A DNA stretch of 45,460 bases from Lachnospiraceae bacterium UBA7143 (GCA_002491905.1 DKWV01000029.1:1-45460); one strand, 5' to 3'. Shown: positions 9,618-17,867, numbered from the stretch's first letter. Numbers and translations: made by a program. The notes: generated by a model from the sequence alone, not told the origin.

Positions 9618-10469
9618 ATGATGTACCAGGCTGGCTTAATTTTGGAAGGCGGCGGCATGAAAGGAATTTACACCGCCGGCGTTCTGGATTTTTTTATGGA
9701 TCAGGAAATTATGTTCTCCGACTGTTACGGCGTGTCTGCAGGCGCGTGTCATTTGTGTAACTATATGTCGGGGCAGAGGGGAAGATCATACCGCATCAGT
9801 TTGAATTATCTGGATATGAAACAGTACTGCGGAAAGTGGAGTCTCTTTACGACGGGTGATCTTTTCGGCGTGGACATGAATTACAGCCTGATTCCGAATT
9901 ATCTGGATCCCTATGACTATGACGCTGCGGCAAAATACGAGGGCAGAGCCTGCGCGGTGGCCACAAATATTGAGACGGGGAAACCTGCTTATCTGCCGCT
10001 TAAGGATCTGCGGAAGGACATTATCGCGGTGAGGGCATCCAGCTCCCTGCCACTGGTATCCAGAAATGTAAAGATAGACGGTGTGCCTTATCTGGACGGC
10101 GGCATCAGCGATTCCATTCCTGTCAGACAGTCGCAGCGGGACGGCAACCGAAAGAATGTGGTTATAATGACCAAGGAAGAAGGATTCGTCAGACAGCCCG
10201 CCGGAGCGGAGCTTGCGCTTGTTAAGGCGCGCTATCTGCGCTATCCGAAAGTGTACGAGCTGATGCGGGAGAGGCATCTTTCCTATAATACAACGGTACA
10301 GTATATAGAGGAGCAGCAGGGGAAGGGCAAGATGTTTGTGATCCGGCCGAAGCATAAAAGCGAGGTGAGCAGGATTGAGAAGGACAAGGAAAAGATGAAG
10401 GCGCTCTACGAGGAGGGCTACCGCGACGCGCAGGCATGCTTTTTAGAACTGTTGGAGTTTTTAGGTTAG
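9618..10469 (+). CDS. Patatin-like phospholipase family protein
   Basis: A 283-residue putative lipid acyl hydrolase with the patatin catalytic dyad. The oxyanion motif is GGGMKGIYTAGVLDFF (residues 11-26), the nucleophile serine lies in GVSAGAC, and the partner aspartate is in LDGGISDSIPV. No signal peptide is seen, so it likely acts on the cytoplasmic side of the membrane or on soluble acyl esters; its natural substrate is unknown. It resembles the bacterial YjjU-type branch. The gene uses ATG 9618, with a second ATG immediately after it, and GAAAGGAAG upstream. It precedes uppP by 9 bases, an arrangement that suggests cotranscription and perhaps a membrane-lipid theme. Confidence 0.9.
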   Translation: MMYQAGLILEGGGMKGIYTAGVLDFFMDQEIMFSDCYGVSAGACHLCNYMSGQRGRSYRISLNYLDMKQYCGKWSLFTTGDLFGVDMNYSLIPNYLDPYDYDAAAKYEGRACAVATNIETGKPAYLPLKDLRKDIIAVRASSSLPLVSRNVKIDGVPYLDGGISDSIPVRQSQRDGNRKNVVIMTKEEGFVRQPAGAELALVKARYLRYPKVYELMRERHLSYNTTVQYIEEQQGKGKMFVIRPKHKSEVSRIEKDKEKMKALYEEGYRDAQACFLELLEFLG

Positions 10470-10478
10470 GGGGAAAAT

Positions 10479-11303
10479 ATGGATATTATAGAAATTTTAA
10501 AAGCGGTGCTCTTCGGCATCGTGGAAGGCATTACCGAGTGGCTCCCCATCAGCAGCACCGGGCATATGATTCTTTTGAACGAGTTTGTGACCCTGAATGT
10601 GAGCGAAGACTTTTGGGAAATGTTTCTGGTGGTGATCCAGCTTGGGGCGATTCTGGCGGTGGTGCTCCTCTTCTGGAATAAGATATTTCCTTTCCACTTT
10701 AAGGAGAAGCCGGTGGTGCAGAAGGATATTTTCGCACTGTGGTTTAAGATCCTGGCTGCCTGCATTCCGGCGGCGGTTGTGGGGCTGGCTTTTGACGATG
10801 TGCTGGACGCTCTTTTTTACAATCCGTGGTGTGTGGCGATTGCGCTGATTGTGTTTGGTATCGCCTTTATCCTGATTGAGAACAGGAACAAAACCATGAC
10901 GCCGAAGATTACGGAACTGAACCAGATTACCTATCAGACCGCCCTGATGATCGGCGTATTCCAGCTTCTCGCGGCGGTGTTTCCGGGCACCTCACGCTCC
11001 GGCGCGACGATTGTAGGTGCACTCTTAATCGGGGTGTCGAGAACCGTGGCGGCGGAGTTTACGTTCTTTTTGGCGATTCCCGTCATGCTGGGAGCAAGCC
11101 TCCTAAAGCTTCTCAAGTTCGGATTTTCCTTTACGGGGGAAGAGCTGGTTATTCTGGTGGCCGGAATGGCGGTGGCTTTTTTCGTGTCCGTGGCGGTGAT
11201 CCGTTTCCTGATGGGATATATTAAAAAACATGATTTTAAAATTTTTGGATGGTACAGGATTGTGCTCGGCGCAGTGGTGCTTTTGTACTTTGCTATAGTC
11301 TGA
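10479..11303 (+). CDS. uppP: Undecaprenyl-diphosphatase (bacitracin-resistance type)
   Basis: Integral membrane enzyme that dephosphorylates undecaprenyl diphosphate to the monophosphate carrier lipid used for peptidoglycan and other surface polymers; overproduction of the family gives bacitracin resistance. The 274-residue protein has about eight hydrophobic segments and both active-site motifs: GIVEGITEWLPISSTGH (residues 10-26) and the FPGTSRSGATI motif near residue 168. AGGGGG lies 5 bases before the ATG. It is the last gene of the glpK-led run. A 228-base gap containing a new promoter follows. Confidence 0.97.
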   Translation: MDIIEILKAVLFGIVEGITEWLPISSTGHMILLNEFVTLNVSEDFWEMFLVVIQLGAILAVVLLFWNKIFPFHFKEKPVVQKDIFALWFKILAACIPAAVVGLAFDDVLDALFYNPWCVAIALIVFGIAFILIENRNKTMTPKITELNQITYQTALMIGVFQLLAAVFPGTSRSGATIVGALLIGVSRTVAAEFTFFLAIPVMLGASLLKLLKFGFSFTGEELVILVAGMAVAFFVSVAVIRFLMGYIKKHDFKIFGWYRIVLGAVVLLYFAIV

Positions 11304-11393
11304 GGCCGTGAAATGGGAGGTTTTGGAGAACCGATTCGGTCAATTCGTATAAGATTTTATAATAAAAATTAACTATTTCTTACAGATTGTTAG

Positions 11394-11422
11394 TTGACAG
11401 CCCTGTCTTATTGAGATAAGAT
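11394..11422 (+). promoter_or_regulatory. Promoter with a palindrome over the -10 region
   Basis: A perfect TTGACA (11394-11399) and TAAGAT (11417-11422) are separated by 17 bases. An AT-rich stretch just upstream (11347-11370) could act as an UP element. The spacer and -10 box overlap the perfect inverted repeat TCTTAT-TGAG-ATAAGA (11406-11421), a possible operator for an unknown repressor. The leader to the start codon at 11532 is about 100 bases and contains a small open frame. Confidence 0.65.
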
Positions 11423-11461
11423 ACAACTATCAGGGTCATGTAGCAGGCTTTGCGGGGATGC

Positions 11462-11545
11462 ATGGCGGCTAAGAAAACATATGGGAATTATGAAAAAGTA
11501 GTTTTATCGAAAGTGGGGAAGGAGATTACTCATGGCAGAAATTAA
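11462..11545 (+). CDS. Possible 27-residue upstream ORF overlapping the next start
   Basis: The frame begins ATGGCGGCTAAG after GGGGAT and encodes MAAKKTYGNYEKVV and onward to 27 residues. It ends 14 bases inside the lysine-rich gene in another frame. It could be a leader peptide affecting downstream translation, or a chance open frame. No recognisable domain; kept at low confidence. Confidence 0.25.
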   Translation: MAAKKTYGNYEKVVLSKVGKEITHGRN

Positions 11546-12002
11546 GAAGCCGGTTGTAAAACCGGAGGCTACCAAAGCAGCAGATACAAAGACAGCGACA
11601 GTGACGGCACCAGTGGCAGCACCTGCGGCAAAGACAGAGCCTGTAGCAGAGAAGTCGAAAACGGAAGCAAAGGAGACGGAGGCTAAAAAGCCTGCGGCAA
11701 AGAAACCTGGCAGGAAACCTGCGGCGAAGAAGCCCGGCAGAAAGCCTGCGGCAGCGAAGAAAGAGACAGCTGCCAAGACCACTGCAACGAGAAAGGCAGC
11801 AGTGAAGGAGACCGTGCATGTACAGTTCGCCGGCAAGACATACACCACAGAGGATCTGGTAAAGATTGCCAAGGACGTGTGGAAGTATGACCTGAAAAAG
11901 AAGGTTGGCGATTTCAAGACTGTAGAGCTTTATGTGAAGCCCGAAGAGAGCGTAGTTTACTATGTAATCAACGGCGAGGAGAAAGGCCAGTTTAATATCT
12001 AA
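11532..12002 (+). CDS. Lysine/alanine-rich histone-like protein, DUF6465-like
   Basis: A 156-residue protein in two parts. The N-terminal two thirds (residues 1-95) are low-complexity Lys/Ala/Pro/Thr with the tandem motif KKPGRKPAA, resembling eukaryotic H1 tails and bacterial AT-hook-like DNA-binding tails. The C-terminal part (about 96-156), beginning VHVQFAGKTYTTEDLVKIAK, is a compact globular segment that I associate with DUF6465 of Lachnospiraceae. A role in binding nucleic acid is an inference from the basic tail. GAAGGAG precedes the ATG by 8 bases. It has its own strong promoter and a terminator directly after it, so it is a single-gene unit and may be abundantly expressed. Confidence 0.8.
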   Translation: MAEIKKPVVKPEATKAADTKTATVTAPVAAPAAKTEPVAEKSKTEAKETEAKKPAAKKPGRKPAAKKPGRKPAAAKKETAAKTTATRKAAVKETVHVQFAGKTYTTEDLVKIAKDVWKYDLKKKVGDFKTVELYVKPEESVVYYVINGEEKGQFNI

Positions 12003-12031
12003 TCATCTATATTTCAGAAAGAATGCGGGCG

Positions 12032-12069
12032 GTCAGTTTAGGGAATGCTAAACTGACTGTTCTTTTTTT
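12032..12069 (+). terminator. Rho-independent terminator
   Basis: A 9-base-pair perfect stem GTCAGTTTA/TAAACTGAC (12032-12040 and 12049-12057) with an 8-base loop is followed by TGTTCTTTTTTTC. It closes the lysine-rich gene and separates it from the heat-shock operon. Confidence 0.9.
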
Positions 12070-12103
12070 CATACTTTTTTTATAAATATTTTTCAAACAG
12101 ATG

Positions 12104-12130
12104 TTGACAATGGGAAAAAGAAGTGATACT
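12104..12130 (+). promoter_or_regulatory. Promoter of the hrcA operon
   Basis: A perfect TTGACA (12104-12109) is followed by a -10-like GATACT (12125-12130; 15-base spacing) or TACTTT (12127-12132; 17-base spacing). The CIRCE operator begins about 17 bases downstream, covering the expected transcription start, as in other HrcA-regulated operons. Confidence 0.65.
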
Positions 12131-12146
12131 TTACTACCAGAAGGTG

Positions 12147-12173
12147 TTAGCACTCTAACTGGTCGAGTGCTAA
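12147..12173 (+). promoter_or_regulatory. CIRCE operator, HrcA binding site
   Basis: The sequence TTAGCACTC-N9-GAGTGCTAA is an exact match to the CIRCE consensus. HrcA bound here represses the operon until heat or protein misfolding titrates the GroE chaperonin. The element lies 24 bases before the hrcA start codon, so it is also in the 5' end of the transcript. Confidence 0.97.
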
Positions 12174-12196
12174 CAACCCGATAAGAGGGAAATGGT

Positions 12197-13222
12197 ATGC
12201 AGCTGGACGAAAGAAAATATATCATATTGCAAGCCATCATCCGAAACTACCTGGAGACGGGGGAGCCGGTAGGCAGCCGCACGATCTCCAAGTACACCGA
12301 TTTAAACTTAAGCTCCGCAACCATCCGAAACGAGATGGCGGATCTGGAGGAGTTGGGGTACATCCTGCAGCCCCACACTTCTGCGGGCCGGATTCCTTCC
12401 GATAAGGGCTACCGCCTCTACGTGGATAAGATGATGGAGGAGAAGGAACGGGAAGTCGAGGAGATGAAGGAGGTCCTTCTGGAAAAAGAGGATAAGATGG
12501 ACCATCTCCTGAAGCAGGCCGCAAAGATGCTTGCCAATAATACTGAGTATGCGGCGATGATCTCCGCGCCCCAGTATCACCGCAATAAGCTGAAATTTAT
12601 CCAGCTTTCACGGGTGGACGCAGGGCAGATTCTGGCGGTGATCGTGGTGGAGGGAAATGTGATCAAGAACTCCATGCTCACGGTTTCCGAGGAACTGAGC
12701 GACGAGACGCTCCTCAAGCTGAACATTCTCCTGAATACACATCTGAACGGTCTGTCTATGGAGGAAATCAACCTGAGCATGATCGCGGCGATGAAGCAGC
12801 AGGCGGGAATCCACAGCGAGATCGTGGCGGGCGTCATAGACGCGGTGGCGGAGGCGATCAAGGCGGATGAGGATCTGGAGATTTATACGAGCGGTACCAA
12901 GAACTTCTTTAAATACCCGGAGCTGGCGGATCACGAGCGCGCAAGTGAACTGATTACGACGTTTGAGGAAAAGCAGCTGCTGAGCGAACTGGTGCAGGAT
13001 AACCTGTCCGGCGAAAACAATACGGGCATACAGGTGTATATCGGCAGCGAGACACCTGTGGCGGGTATGAAGGACTGCAGTATTGTGACGGCGACCTACG
13101 AGCTGGACGAGGGCATGAAGGGAACCATCGGCATCATCGGGCCGAAACGAATGGATTATGAAAAAGTGGTGAGCAATCTCAGGCTGTTAAAAAATCAGCT
13201 GGATGATTTATATAAAAAGTAA
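12197..13222 (+). CDS. hrcA: Heat-inducible transcription repressor HrcA
   Basis: DNA-binding repressor of the dnaK (and usually groE) operons, binding the CIRCE operator just upstream of its own gene. The 341-residue length is typical. The N-terminal winged helix is seen in residues 1-75 (YLETGEPVGSRTISKY, SSATIRNEMADLEELGY, PHTSAGRIPSDKGYRLYVD). A GAF-like dimerisation core and a conserved C-terminal block ending GPKRMDYEKVVSNLRLL follow. GAGGG precedes the ATG. It heads the operon hrcA-grpE-dnaK-dnaJ and is autoregulated. Confidence 0.98.
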   Translation: MQLDERKYIILQAIIRNYLETGEPVGSRTISKYTDLNLSSATIRNEMADLEELGYILQPHTSAGRIPSDKGYRLYVDKMMEEKEREVEEMKEVLLEKEDKMDHLLKQAAKMLANNTEYAAMISAPQYHRNKLKFIQLSRVDAGQILAVIVVEGNVIKNSMLTVSEELSDETLLKLNILLNTHLNGLSMEEINLSMIAAMKQQAGIHSEIVAGVIDAVAEAIKADEDLEIYTSGTKNFFKYPELADHERASELITTFEEKQLLSELVQDNLSGENNTGIQVYIGSETPVAGMKDCSIVTATYELDEGMKGTIGIIGPKRMDYEKVVSNLRLLKNQLDDLYKK

Positions 13223-13230
13223 AGCGGCGG

Positions 13231-13246
13231 GCCGGAAGTAACCGGC
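13231..13246 (+). other. Intercistronic hairpin between hrcA and grpE
   Basis: A G/C stem GCCGG/CCGGC with loop AAGTAA lies in the 74-base gap. In Bacillus subtilis the dnaK operon transcript is processed between hrcA and grpE near a stem-loop, which keeps hrcA mRNA low; this hairpin could serve the same role. That role is inferred by analogy only. Confidence 0.35.
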
Positions 13247-13296
13247 GGCCGGGAAGACTGAAAGATGGTTAGGCAGGTTAATTCAATGGGAAAGGG

Positions 13297-13935
13297 ATGA
13301 GTACAGTGGCAGCAGAGGAAAAAGATAAACAGGAACAGGATATGGAAGAGCAGGAAATGGAAGAACAGGATACGCCTCAGCAGGAAACGGAGGCGGGGAC
13401 GCAGCAGGAAGAAGCATCAGGCGAGCCTTCGGCAGGAGACGAAGAAAAGGCTGCTAAGGGCGATAAGAAAGAGAAGAAGAAAAAGGACAAAAAGCAGGAT
13501 GCCCTGAAGGAAAAAGTGGAAGAACTGGAAGACCGGGTAAAGCGCCAGATGGCGGAGTTCGATAATTTCCGCAAGCGCACCGAGAAGGAAAAGACGGCGA
13601 TGTTTGAGACGGGCGCAAAGAGTGTGATCGAAAAGATCCTGCCGGTGGTGGATAACTTCGAGAGAGGTCTTGCCAGCGTGCCGGAGGAGGAGAAGGACGG
13701 CGCCATCGCACAGGGCATGCAGATGATTTACAAGCAGCTCATGACAGAGCTGGAAAATCTGGATGTGAAACCGATTCCGGCTGTAGGGGAGGAGTTTAAC
13801 CCCGAGTTTCACAACGCGGTGATGCAGACGGAGAGCGATGAGTTTGAATCCGGCGTGATCGCCCAGGAATTGCAGAAGGGCTATACTTACAGGGACAGCG
13901 TGGTCAGACACAGTATGGTAGCGGTAGTTCAGTAA
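13297..13935 (+). CDS. grpE: Nucleotide exchange factor GrpE
   Basis: Releases ADP from DnaK and so resets the chaperone cycle. The 212-residue protein has a long acidic and lysine-rich N-terminal tail (residues 1-65, rich in Glu/Gln then Lys). A coiled coil (about 68-120, containing RQMAEFDNFRKRTEKEK) and the C-terminal beta domain follow, with the family signature ending FNPEFHNAVMQ and YTYRDSVVRHSMVAV. The tail is longer than in most GrpE proteins. The start ATG 13297 follows GGGAAAGGG. It is 27 bases upstream of dnaK. Confidence 0.97.
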   Translation: MSTVAAEEKDKQEQDMEEQEMEEQDTPQQETEAGTQQEEASGEPSAGDEEKAAKGDKKEKKKKDKKQDALKEKVEELEDRVKRQMAEFDNFRKRTEKEKTAMFETGAKSVIEKILPVVDNFERGLASVPEEEKDGAIAQGMQMIYKQLMTELENLDVKPIPAVGEEFNPEFHNAVMQTESDEFESGVIAQELQKGYTYRDSVVRHSMVAVVQ

Positions 13936-13962
13936 TAATCATAGAGTGGAAGGAGAAAAATT

Positions 13963-15837
13963 ATGAGTAAAATTATCGGCATCGACTTAGGAACAACAAA
14001 CAGCTGCGTGGCAGTTATGGAGGGCGGCAAGCCCACTGTTATCGCGAATACGGAGGGAGCGAGGACCACACCGTCCGTTGTGGCTTTCACAAAGAACGGT
14101 GAGAGACTGGTAGGTGAGCCTGCAAAGCGTCAGGCGGTTACCAACGCGGAGAACACCATCGCTTCCATCAAGAGGGATATGGGTACGGACAGAGGACGTA
14201 CCATCGGGGATAAAAAGTATTCCCCGCAGCAGATTTCCGCAATGATACTGCAGAAGCTGAAAGCGGATGCGGAGAACTATCTGGGCGAGAAAGTGACGGA
14301 GGCTGTTATCACGGTTCCCGCATACTTTAACGACTCCCAGAGACAGGCGACCAAGGACGCGGGTAAGATTGCGGGTCTGGATGTAAAGCGTATCATCAAC
14401 GAGCCTACGGCGGCAGCGTTGGCTTACGGTCTTGACAATGAAAAAGAGCAGAAGATCATGGTTTATGATCTGGGCGGCGGTACTTTCGATGTGTCCATCA
14501 TTGAGATTGGCGACGGCGTGATCGAAGTGCTTGCCACAAACGGCGATACCCATCTGGGCGGCGACGATTTTGACCAGAAGATTATCGACTGGATGCTTTC
14601 TGAGTTTAAAGCGCAGGAGGGCGTAGACCTTTCCAATGACAAGATGGCTCTCCAGAGACTGAAGGAGGCGGCTGAGAAGGCAAAGAAGGAGCTTTCCTCC
14701 GCAACGACAACGAACATCAACCTTCCTTTCATCACGGCTACGGCGGAAGGACCCAAGCACTTTGACATGAACCTGACAAGGGCGAAATTTGACGAGCTGA
14801 CAAGCGACCTTGTAGAGCGCACCGCAGTTCCCGTACAGAACGCGATGAAGGATGCGGGTCTGACCAATGCGGACATCGGACAGGTGCTTCTGGTAGGCGG
14901 TTCCACCCGTGTTCCCGCAGTACAGGAGAAGGTAAAACAGCTCACGGGCAAGGAGCCCAGCAAGTCCTTAAATCCCGACGAGTGCGTGGCGTTGGGCGCA
15001 TCTGTCCAGGGTGGTAAGCTTGCGGGCGACGCGGGCGCAGGCGAAATCCTCCTGCTGGATGTGACGCCACTGTCACTTTCTATTGAGACCGCAGGCGGCA
15101 TTGCAACCAGACTGATTGAGAGAAATACGACCATTCCCACCAAGCACAGTCAGGTGTTCTCTACCTACTCTGACAATCAGACGGCGGTGGACATCAACGT
15201 GCTGCAGGGTGAGAGACAGTTTGCGAAGGATAACAAATCCCTCGGACAGTTCCGTCTGGACGGTATTCCGCCCGCAATGCGCGGTGTACCGCAGATCGAG
15301 GTAACCTTTGATATTGATGCGAACGGTATCGTAAACGTGTCCGCAAAGGATCTGGGCACAGGCAAGGAGCAGCACATCACCATCACCGCTGGCTCCAACA
15401 TGTCTGACGACGAGATCGAGAAGGCAGTGAAAGAGGCGGCTGAGTTTGAGGCGCAGGATAAGAAGCGCAAAGAGGCCGTTGATACCAGAAATGAGGCTGA
15501 CTCCTTCGTATTCCAGACCGAGAAGGCGCTGAACGAGGTTGGCGACAAGATCGACGCCTCCGAGAAAGCGGGCGTGGAGGCCGACTTACAGGCAGTGAAG
15601 GATATTCTTGAGAAAACCAAGGACCAGGAGCTTACCGACAGCCAGCTTGACGAGCTGAAAGCGGCGAAGGAGAAACTGACGAACTCTGCGCAGTCCCTGT
15701 TTACCAAGATGTATGAGAACATGCAGAAGGCACAGGGCGGCCCCGATATGAGTAACATGGGCGGCGCTCAGGAGGCAGGTCCTCAGGACAACGGCGGAGC
15801 TGACGATGTGGTTGACGGAGAGTTCCGCGAAGTGTAA
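13963..15837 (+). CDS. dnaK: Chaperone protein DnaK (Hsp70)
   Basis: ATP-dependent Hsp70 chaperone of the cytoplasm, working with DnaJ and GrpE. The 624-residue protein starts SKIIGIDLGTTNSCVAVMEG (phosphate loop 1). It contains VPAYFNDSQRQATKDAG, NEPTAAALAYG, the DLGGGTFDVS loop and LVGGSTRVPAVQ, then the substrate-binding domain beginning near LLLDVTPLSLSIETAGG. It ends in a disordered Gly/Gln-rich tail with an acidic terminus (DDVVDGEFREV), as expected. It lacks the roughly 24-residue insertion of Gram-negative DnaK, consistent with a Firmicute. AGGAG precedes the ATG. Confidence 0.99.
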   Translation: MSKIIGIDLGTTNSCVAVMEGGKPTVIANTEGARTTPSVVAFTKNGERLVGEPAKRQAVTNAENTIASIKRDMGTDRGRTIGDKKYSPQQISAMILQKLKADAENYLGEKVTEAVITVPAYFNDSQRQATKDAGKIAGLDVKRIINEPTAAALAYGLDNEKEQKIMVYDLGGGTFDVSIIEIGDGVIEVLATNGDTHLGGDDFDQKIIDWMLSEFKAQEGVDLSNDKMALQRLKEAAEKAKKELSSATTTNINLPFITATAEGPKHFDMNLTRAKFDELTSDLVERTAVPVQNAMKDAGLTNADIGQVLLVGGSTRVPAVQEKVKQLTGKEPSKSLNPDECVALGASVQGGKLAGDAGAGEILLLDVTPLSLSIETAGGIATRLIERNTTIPTKHSQVFSTYSDNQTAVDINVLQGERQFAKDNKSLGQFRLDGIPPAMRGVPQIEVTFDIDANGIVNVSAKDLGTGKEQHITITAGSNMSDDEIEKAVKEAAEFEAQDKKRKEAVDTRNEADSFVFQTEKALNEVGDKIDASEKAGVEADLQAVKDILEKTKDQELTDSQLDELKAAKEKLTNSAQSLFTKMYENMQKAQGGPDMSNMGGAQEAGPQDNGGADDVVDGEFREV

Positions 15838-15869
15838 GGTAAGAGAGAATCCAAGGAAGGATATAAATT

Positions 15870-17051
15870 ATGGCAGAACAAAAACGGGATTATTATGAGG
15901 TGCTCGGCGTAGAGAAGAACGCTGACGACGCCGCCATAAAAAAAGCATACAGAGTTCTGGCTAAGAAATATCACCCCGACATGAACCCCGGGGACGCGGA
16001 GGCGGAAAAAAAGTTTAAGGAGGCCTCGGAGGCTTATGCGGTTTTGAGCGACCCCGAGAAGAGGAGACAGTATGACCAGTATGGTCATGCTGCCTTCGAC
16101 GGTGCGGGCGGCGCAGGAGGCTTCGGCGGTTTCGATTTCAACAGCGCAGATTTCGGTGATATTTTTGGCGATATTTTCGGTGATCTTTTCGGCAGCAGCA
16201 GGCGCGGCGGCGGAAGAGGAAACGGCCCCATGAAGGGCGCAAATATCAGAACCAGCGTGCGGATCAGTTTCGAGGAAGCGGTCTTCGGCGTGGAGAAAGA
16301 GATAGAACTTACGCTCAAGGACGAGTGTACTTCCTGCCACGGAACCGGCGCAAAGCCGGGAACCAGCCCCGAGACGTGCAGCAAGTGCGGCGGTAAGGGT
16401 CAGGTGGTATTTACCCAGCAGTCCTTCTTTGGCACGGTGCGCAATGTGCAGACCTGTCCCGACTGTCACGGCACGGGTAAAGTGATTAAGGATAAGTGTC
16501 CTGACTGCCGCGGCACGGGTTATATTGCCAATAAAAAGAAAATACAGGTTTCCATCCCGGCGGGTATCGACAACGGACAGTGCGTCCGCATCCGCGATAA
16601 GGGCGAGCCGGGTTCCAACGGCGGACCCAGAGGAGATCTTCTGGTTGAAGTGGTGGTTGGAAGGCATCCTATCTTCCAGAGACAGGATGAAAATATCTAC
16701 TCCACTGTGCCTATGTCCTTTGCCATCGCGGCGCTGGGCGGCGAGATCGTGATCGACACCGTGGACGGCAGGGTGATCTACGAGGTAAAGGCCGGTACAC
16801 AGACAGATACTAAGGTCCGCTTAAAGGGCAAGGGCGTGCCCTCCCTCAGGAACAAGGATGTGCGCGGCGACCATTACGTGACATTGGTGGTACAGGTGCC
16901 CGACAAGCTGTCCCATGAGGCTAAGGAGCTGCTGAAACAGTTTGACGAGGTGACGGGTGACAGCCTGAACGCGGCAAAGAACATAACTTCCGATGCGTCC
17001 GAGGATTCGGCGGGAGGCAGTGGGAAAAAGAAGAAAAAGTTTAAATTTTAA
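15870..17051 (+). CDS. dnaJ: Chaperone protein DnaJ (Hsp40, type I)
   Basis: Co-chaperone that delivers unfolded protein to DnaK and stimulates its ATPase. The 393 residues show the full type I order. The J domain (4-70) contains the HPD tripeptide in KYHPDMNPG. A Gly/Phe-rich linker (75-115) follows, then a zinc domain with four CxxCxGxG repeats (CTSCHGTG, CSKCGGKG, CPDCHGTG, CPDCRGTG) and the two C-terminal beta domains. The C terminus is a lysine-rich GKKKKKFKF. It is the last gene of the heat-shock operon. No U-tract terminator follows within 200 bases; a new promoter begins at 17100. Confidence 0.99.
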   Translation: MAEQKRDYYEVLGVEKNADDAAIKKAYRVLAKKYHPDMNPGDAEAEKKFKEASEAYAVLSDPEKRRQYDQYGHAAFDGAGGAGGFGGFDFNSADFGDIFGDIFGDLFGSSRRGGGRGNGPMKGANIRTSVRISFEEAVFGVEKEIELTLKDECTSCHGTGAKPGTSPETCSKCGGKGQVVFTQQSFFGTVRNVQTCPDCHGTGKVIKDKCPDCRGTGYIANKKKIQVSIPAGIDNGQCVRIRDKGEPGSNGGPRGDLLVEVVVGRHPIFQRQDENIYSTVPMSFAIAALGGEIVIDTVDGRVIYEVKAGTQTDTKVRLKGKGVPSLRNKDVRGDHYVTLVVQVPDKLSHEAKELLKQFDEVTGDSLNAAKNITSDASEDSAGGSGKKKKKFKF

Positions 17052-17062
17052 GAGCCTGATTG

Positions 17063-17084
17063 TTCAGTGTCGATTCAGTGTCGA
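17063..17084 (+). repeat. Tandem 11-base repeat after dnaJ
   Basis: Two perfect, adjacent copies of TTCAGTGTCGA occupy 17063-17073 and 17074-17084. They lie at the left edge of the accessory block and just before the next promoter. They could be a binding site or a slippage scar; no function is evident. Confidence 0.6.
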
Positions 17085-17099
17085 TTGTTAAATTTGTAT

Positions 17100-17128
17100 T
17101 TGACAAATGCCGAAAATTCCAGTAAGAT
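17100..17128 (+). promoter_or_regulatory. Putative promoter of the first accessory operon
   Basis: A perfect TTGACA (17100-17105) and TAAGAT (17123-17128) are separated by 17 bases, the same -10 variant as at 11417. It would produce a leader of about 215 bases before the start at 17352, with a terminator-like hairpin inside that leader. Confidence 0.55.
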
Positions 17129-17211
17129 GTTGTATATATTCATTATGTACTATGTTGTGTAGACGCGTCGGATAGATTTCATTTCGGTCTGGTTTTATTC
17201 GGGCTACGGGT

Positions 17212-17268
17212 ATGGCTATGACAATTAGAAAGAAGAGACATACTATAAAAAACAGAATTATGCAATAG
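17212..17268 (+). CDS. Possible 18-residue leader peptide
   Basis: An ATG-started frame encoding MAMTIRKKRHTIKNRIMQ lies in the leader between the promoter and the terminator-like hairpin, ending 11 bases before the hairpin. It is very basic and lacks a strong ribosome binding site. It may be a leader peptide of an attenuator or simply chance. Confidence 0.2.
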   Translation: MAMTIRKKRHTIKNRIMQ

Positions 17269-17278
17269 CTATGAAACA

Positions 17279-17318
17279 ATAGGTAATAAGGGAGAGACCC
17301 TTATTACCTATGTTTTCT
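17279..17318 (+). terminator. Terminator or attenuator hairpin in the leader
   Basis: A perfect 14-base-pair stem (17279-17292 pairing with 17298-17311, core ATAGGTAATAAGGG) has a five-base AGAGA loop and is followed by GTTTTCTG. It could end read-through from dnaJ. Because it sits downstream of a promoter and 34 bases before the next gene, it could instead act as an attenuator. No competing antiterminator could be confirmed by eye. Confidence 0.7.
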
Positions 17319-17351
17319 GTAAAGAAAAAGGCGATAATAGGGGATTTTACA

Positions 17352-17855
17352 ATGGGTACAGAAGAAAAAGATATGGGACATATTGCGGTGGGGGTAGCGA
17401 CAGCCGGCGAAAACCGTAATATAGGAAAACCTGTCCGTGTGTGTGATTGGCAGGAACTAGGGAAATTTGTTGGTATCTGGATGGTAACAGCTGCCATATT
17501 ATTCGTTGCGCTTTTGTTCATAACAATAGTTAATGGCTCGCATAATATAATATATGATACTATAAAAGGTGTTGATACACTTAATATGATGTTTTCATTG
17601 GTGCTGTCGGCGCTTCTGGAGCAGATGTGGAGCAAAAACGGGAAAGGCGGGCTTCATAGTTTCACCTTAGGAGTGGAAATTGTATTGACTGTTATTGGAA
17701 GTATGCTGTTTGTAGCATACTCGATAGTAGAAAAAACAGATGCGGAAAATCAGTTGTTGCAGTTGTCTTTTGAGTTAAATGTGGGATATATTATTTTTTC
17801 CATAATAGTTGTCCTGATGAGTTTTTTCTCAAGAGCAATTCATGAGAAAATATAG
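17352..17855 (+). CDS. Four-helix membrane protein of unknown function
   Basis: I do not recognise this 167-residue protein. After a polar N terminus of about 38 residues it has four hydrophobic segments: around KFVGIWMVTAAILFVALLFI, NMMFSLVLSALLEQMW, VEIVLTVIGSMLFVAYSIV and VGYIIFSIIVVLMSFFS. The ATG at 17352 was chosen because AGGGGAT precedes it by 8 bases, whereas the in-frame ATG at 17310 lies inside the 3' arm of the hairpin. It opens a compact three-gene unit (12-base gap to the next gene). Its first two helices resemble those of the decayed small gene at 27919-28320, suggesting duplicated modules. Confidence 0.7.
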   Translation: MGTEEKDMGHIAVGVATAGENRNIGKPVRVCDWQELGKFVGIWMVTAAILFVALLFITIVNGSHNIIYDTIKGVDTLNMMFSLVLSALLEQMWSKNGKGGLHSFTLGVEIVLTVIGSMLFVAYSIVEKTDAENQLLQLSFELNVGYIIFSIIVVLMSFFSRAIHEKI

Positions 17856-17867
17856 GGGAGGACAAAA

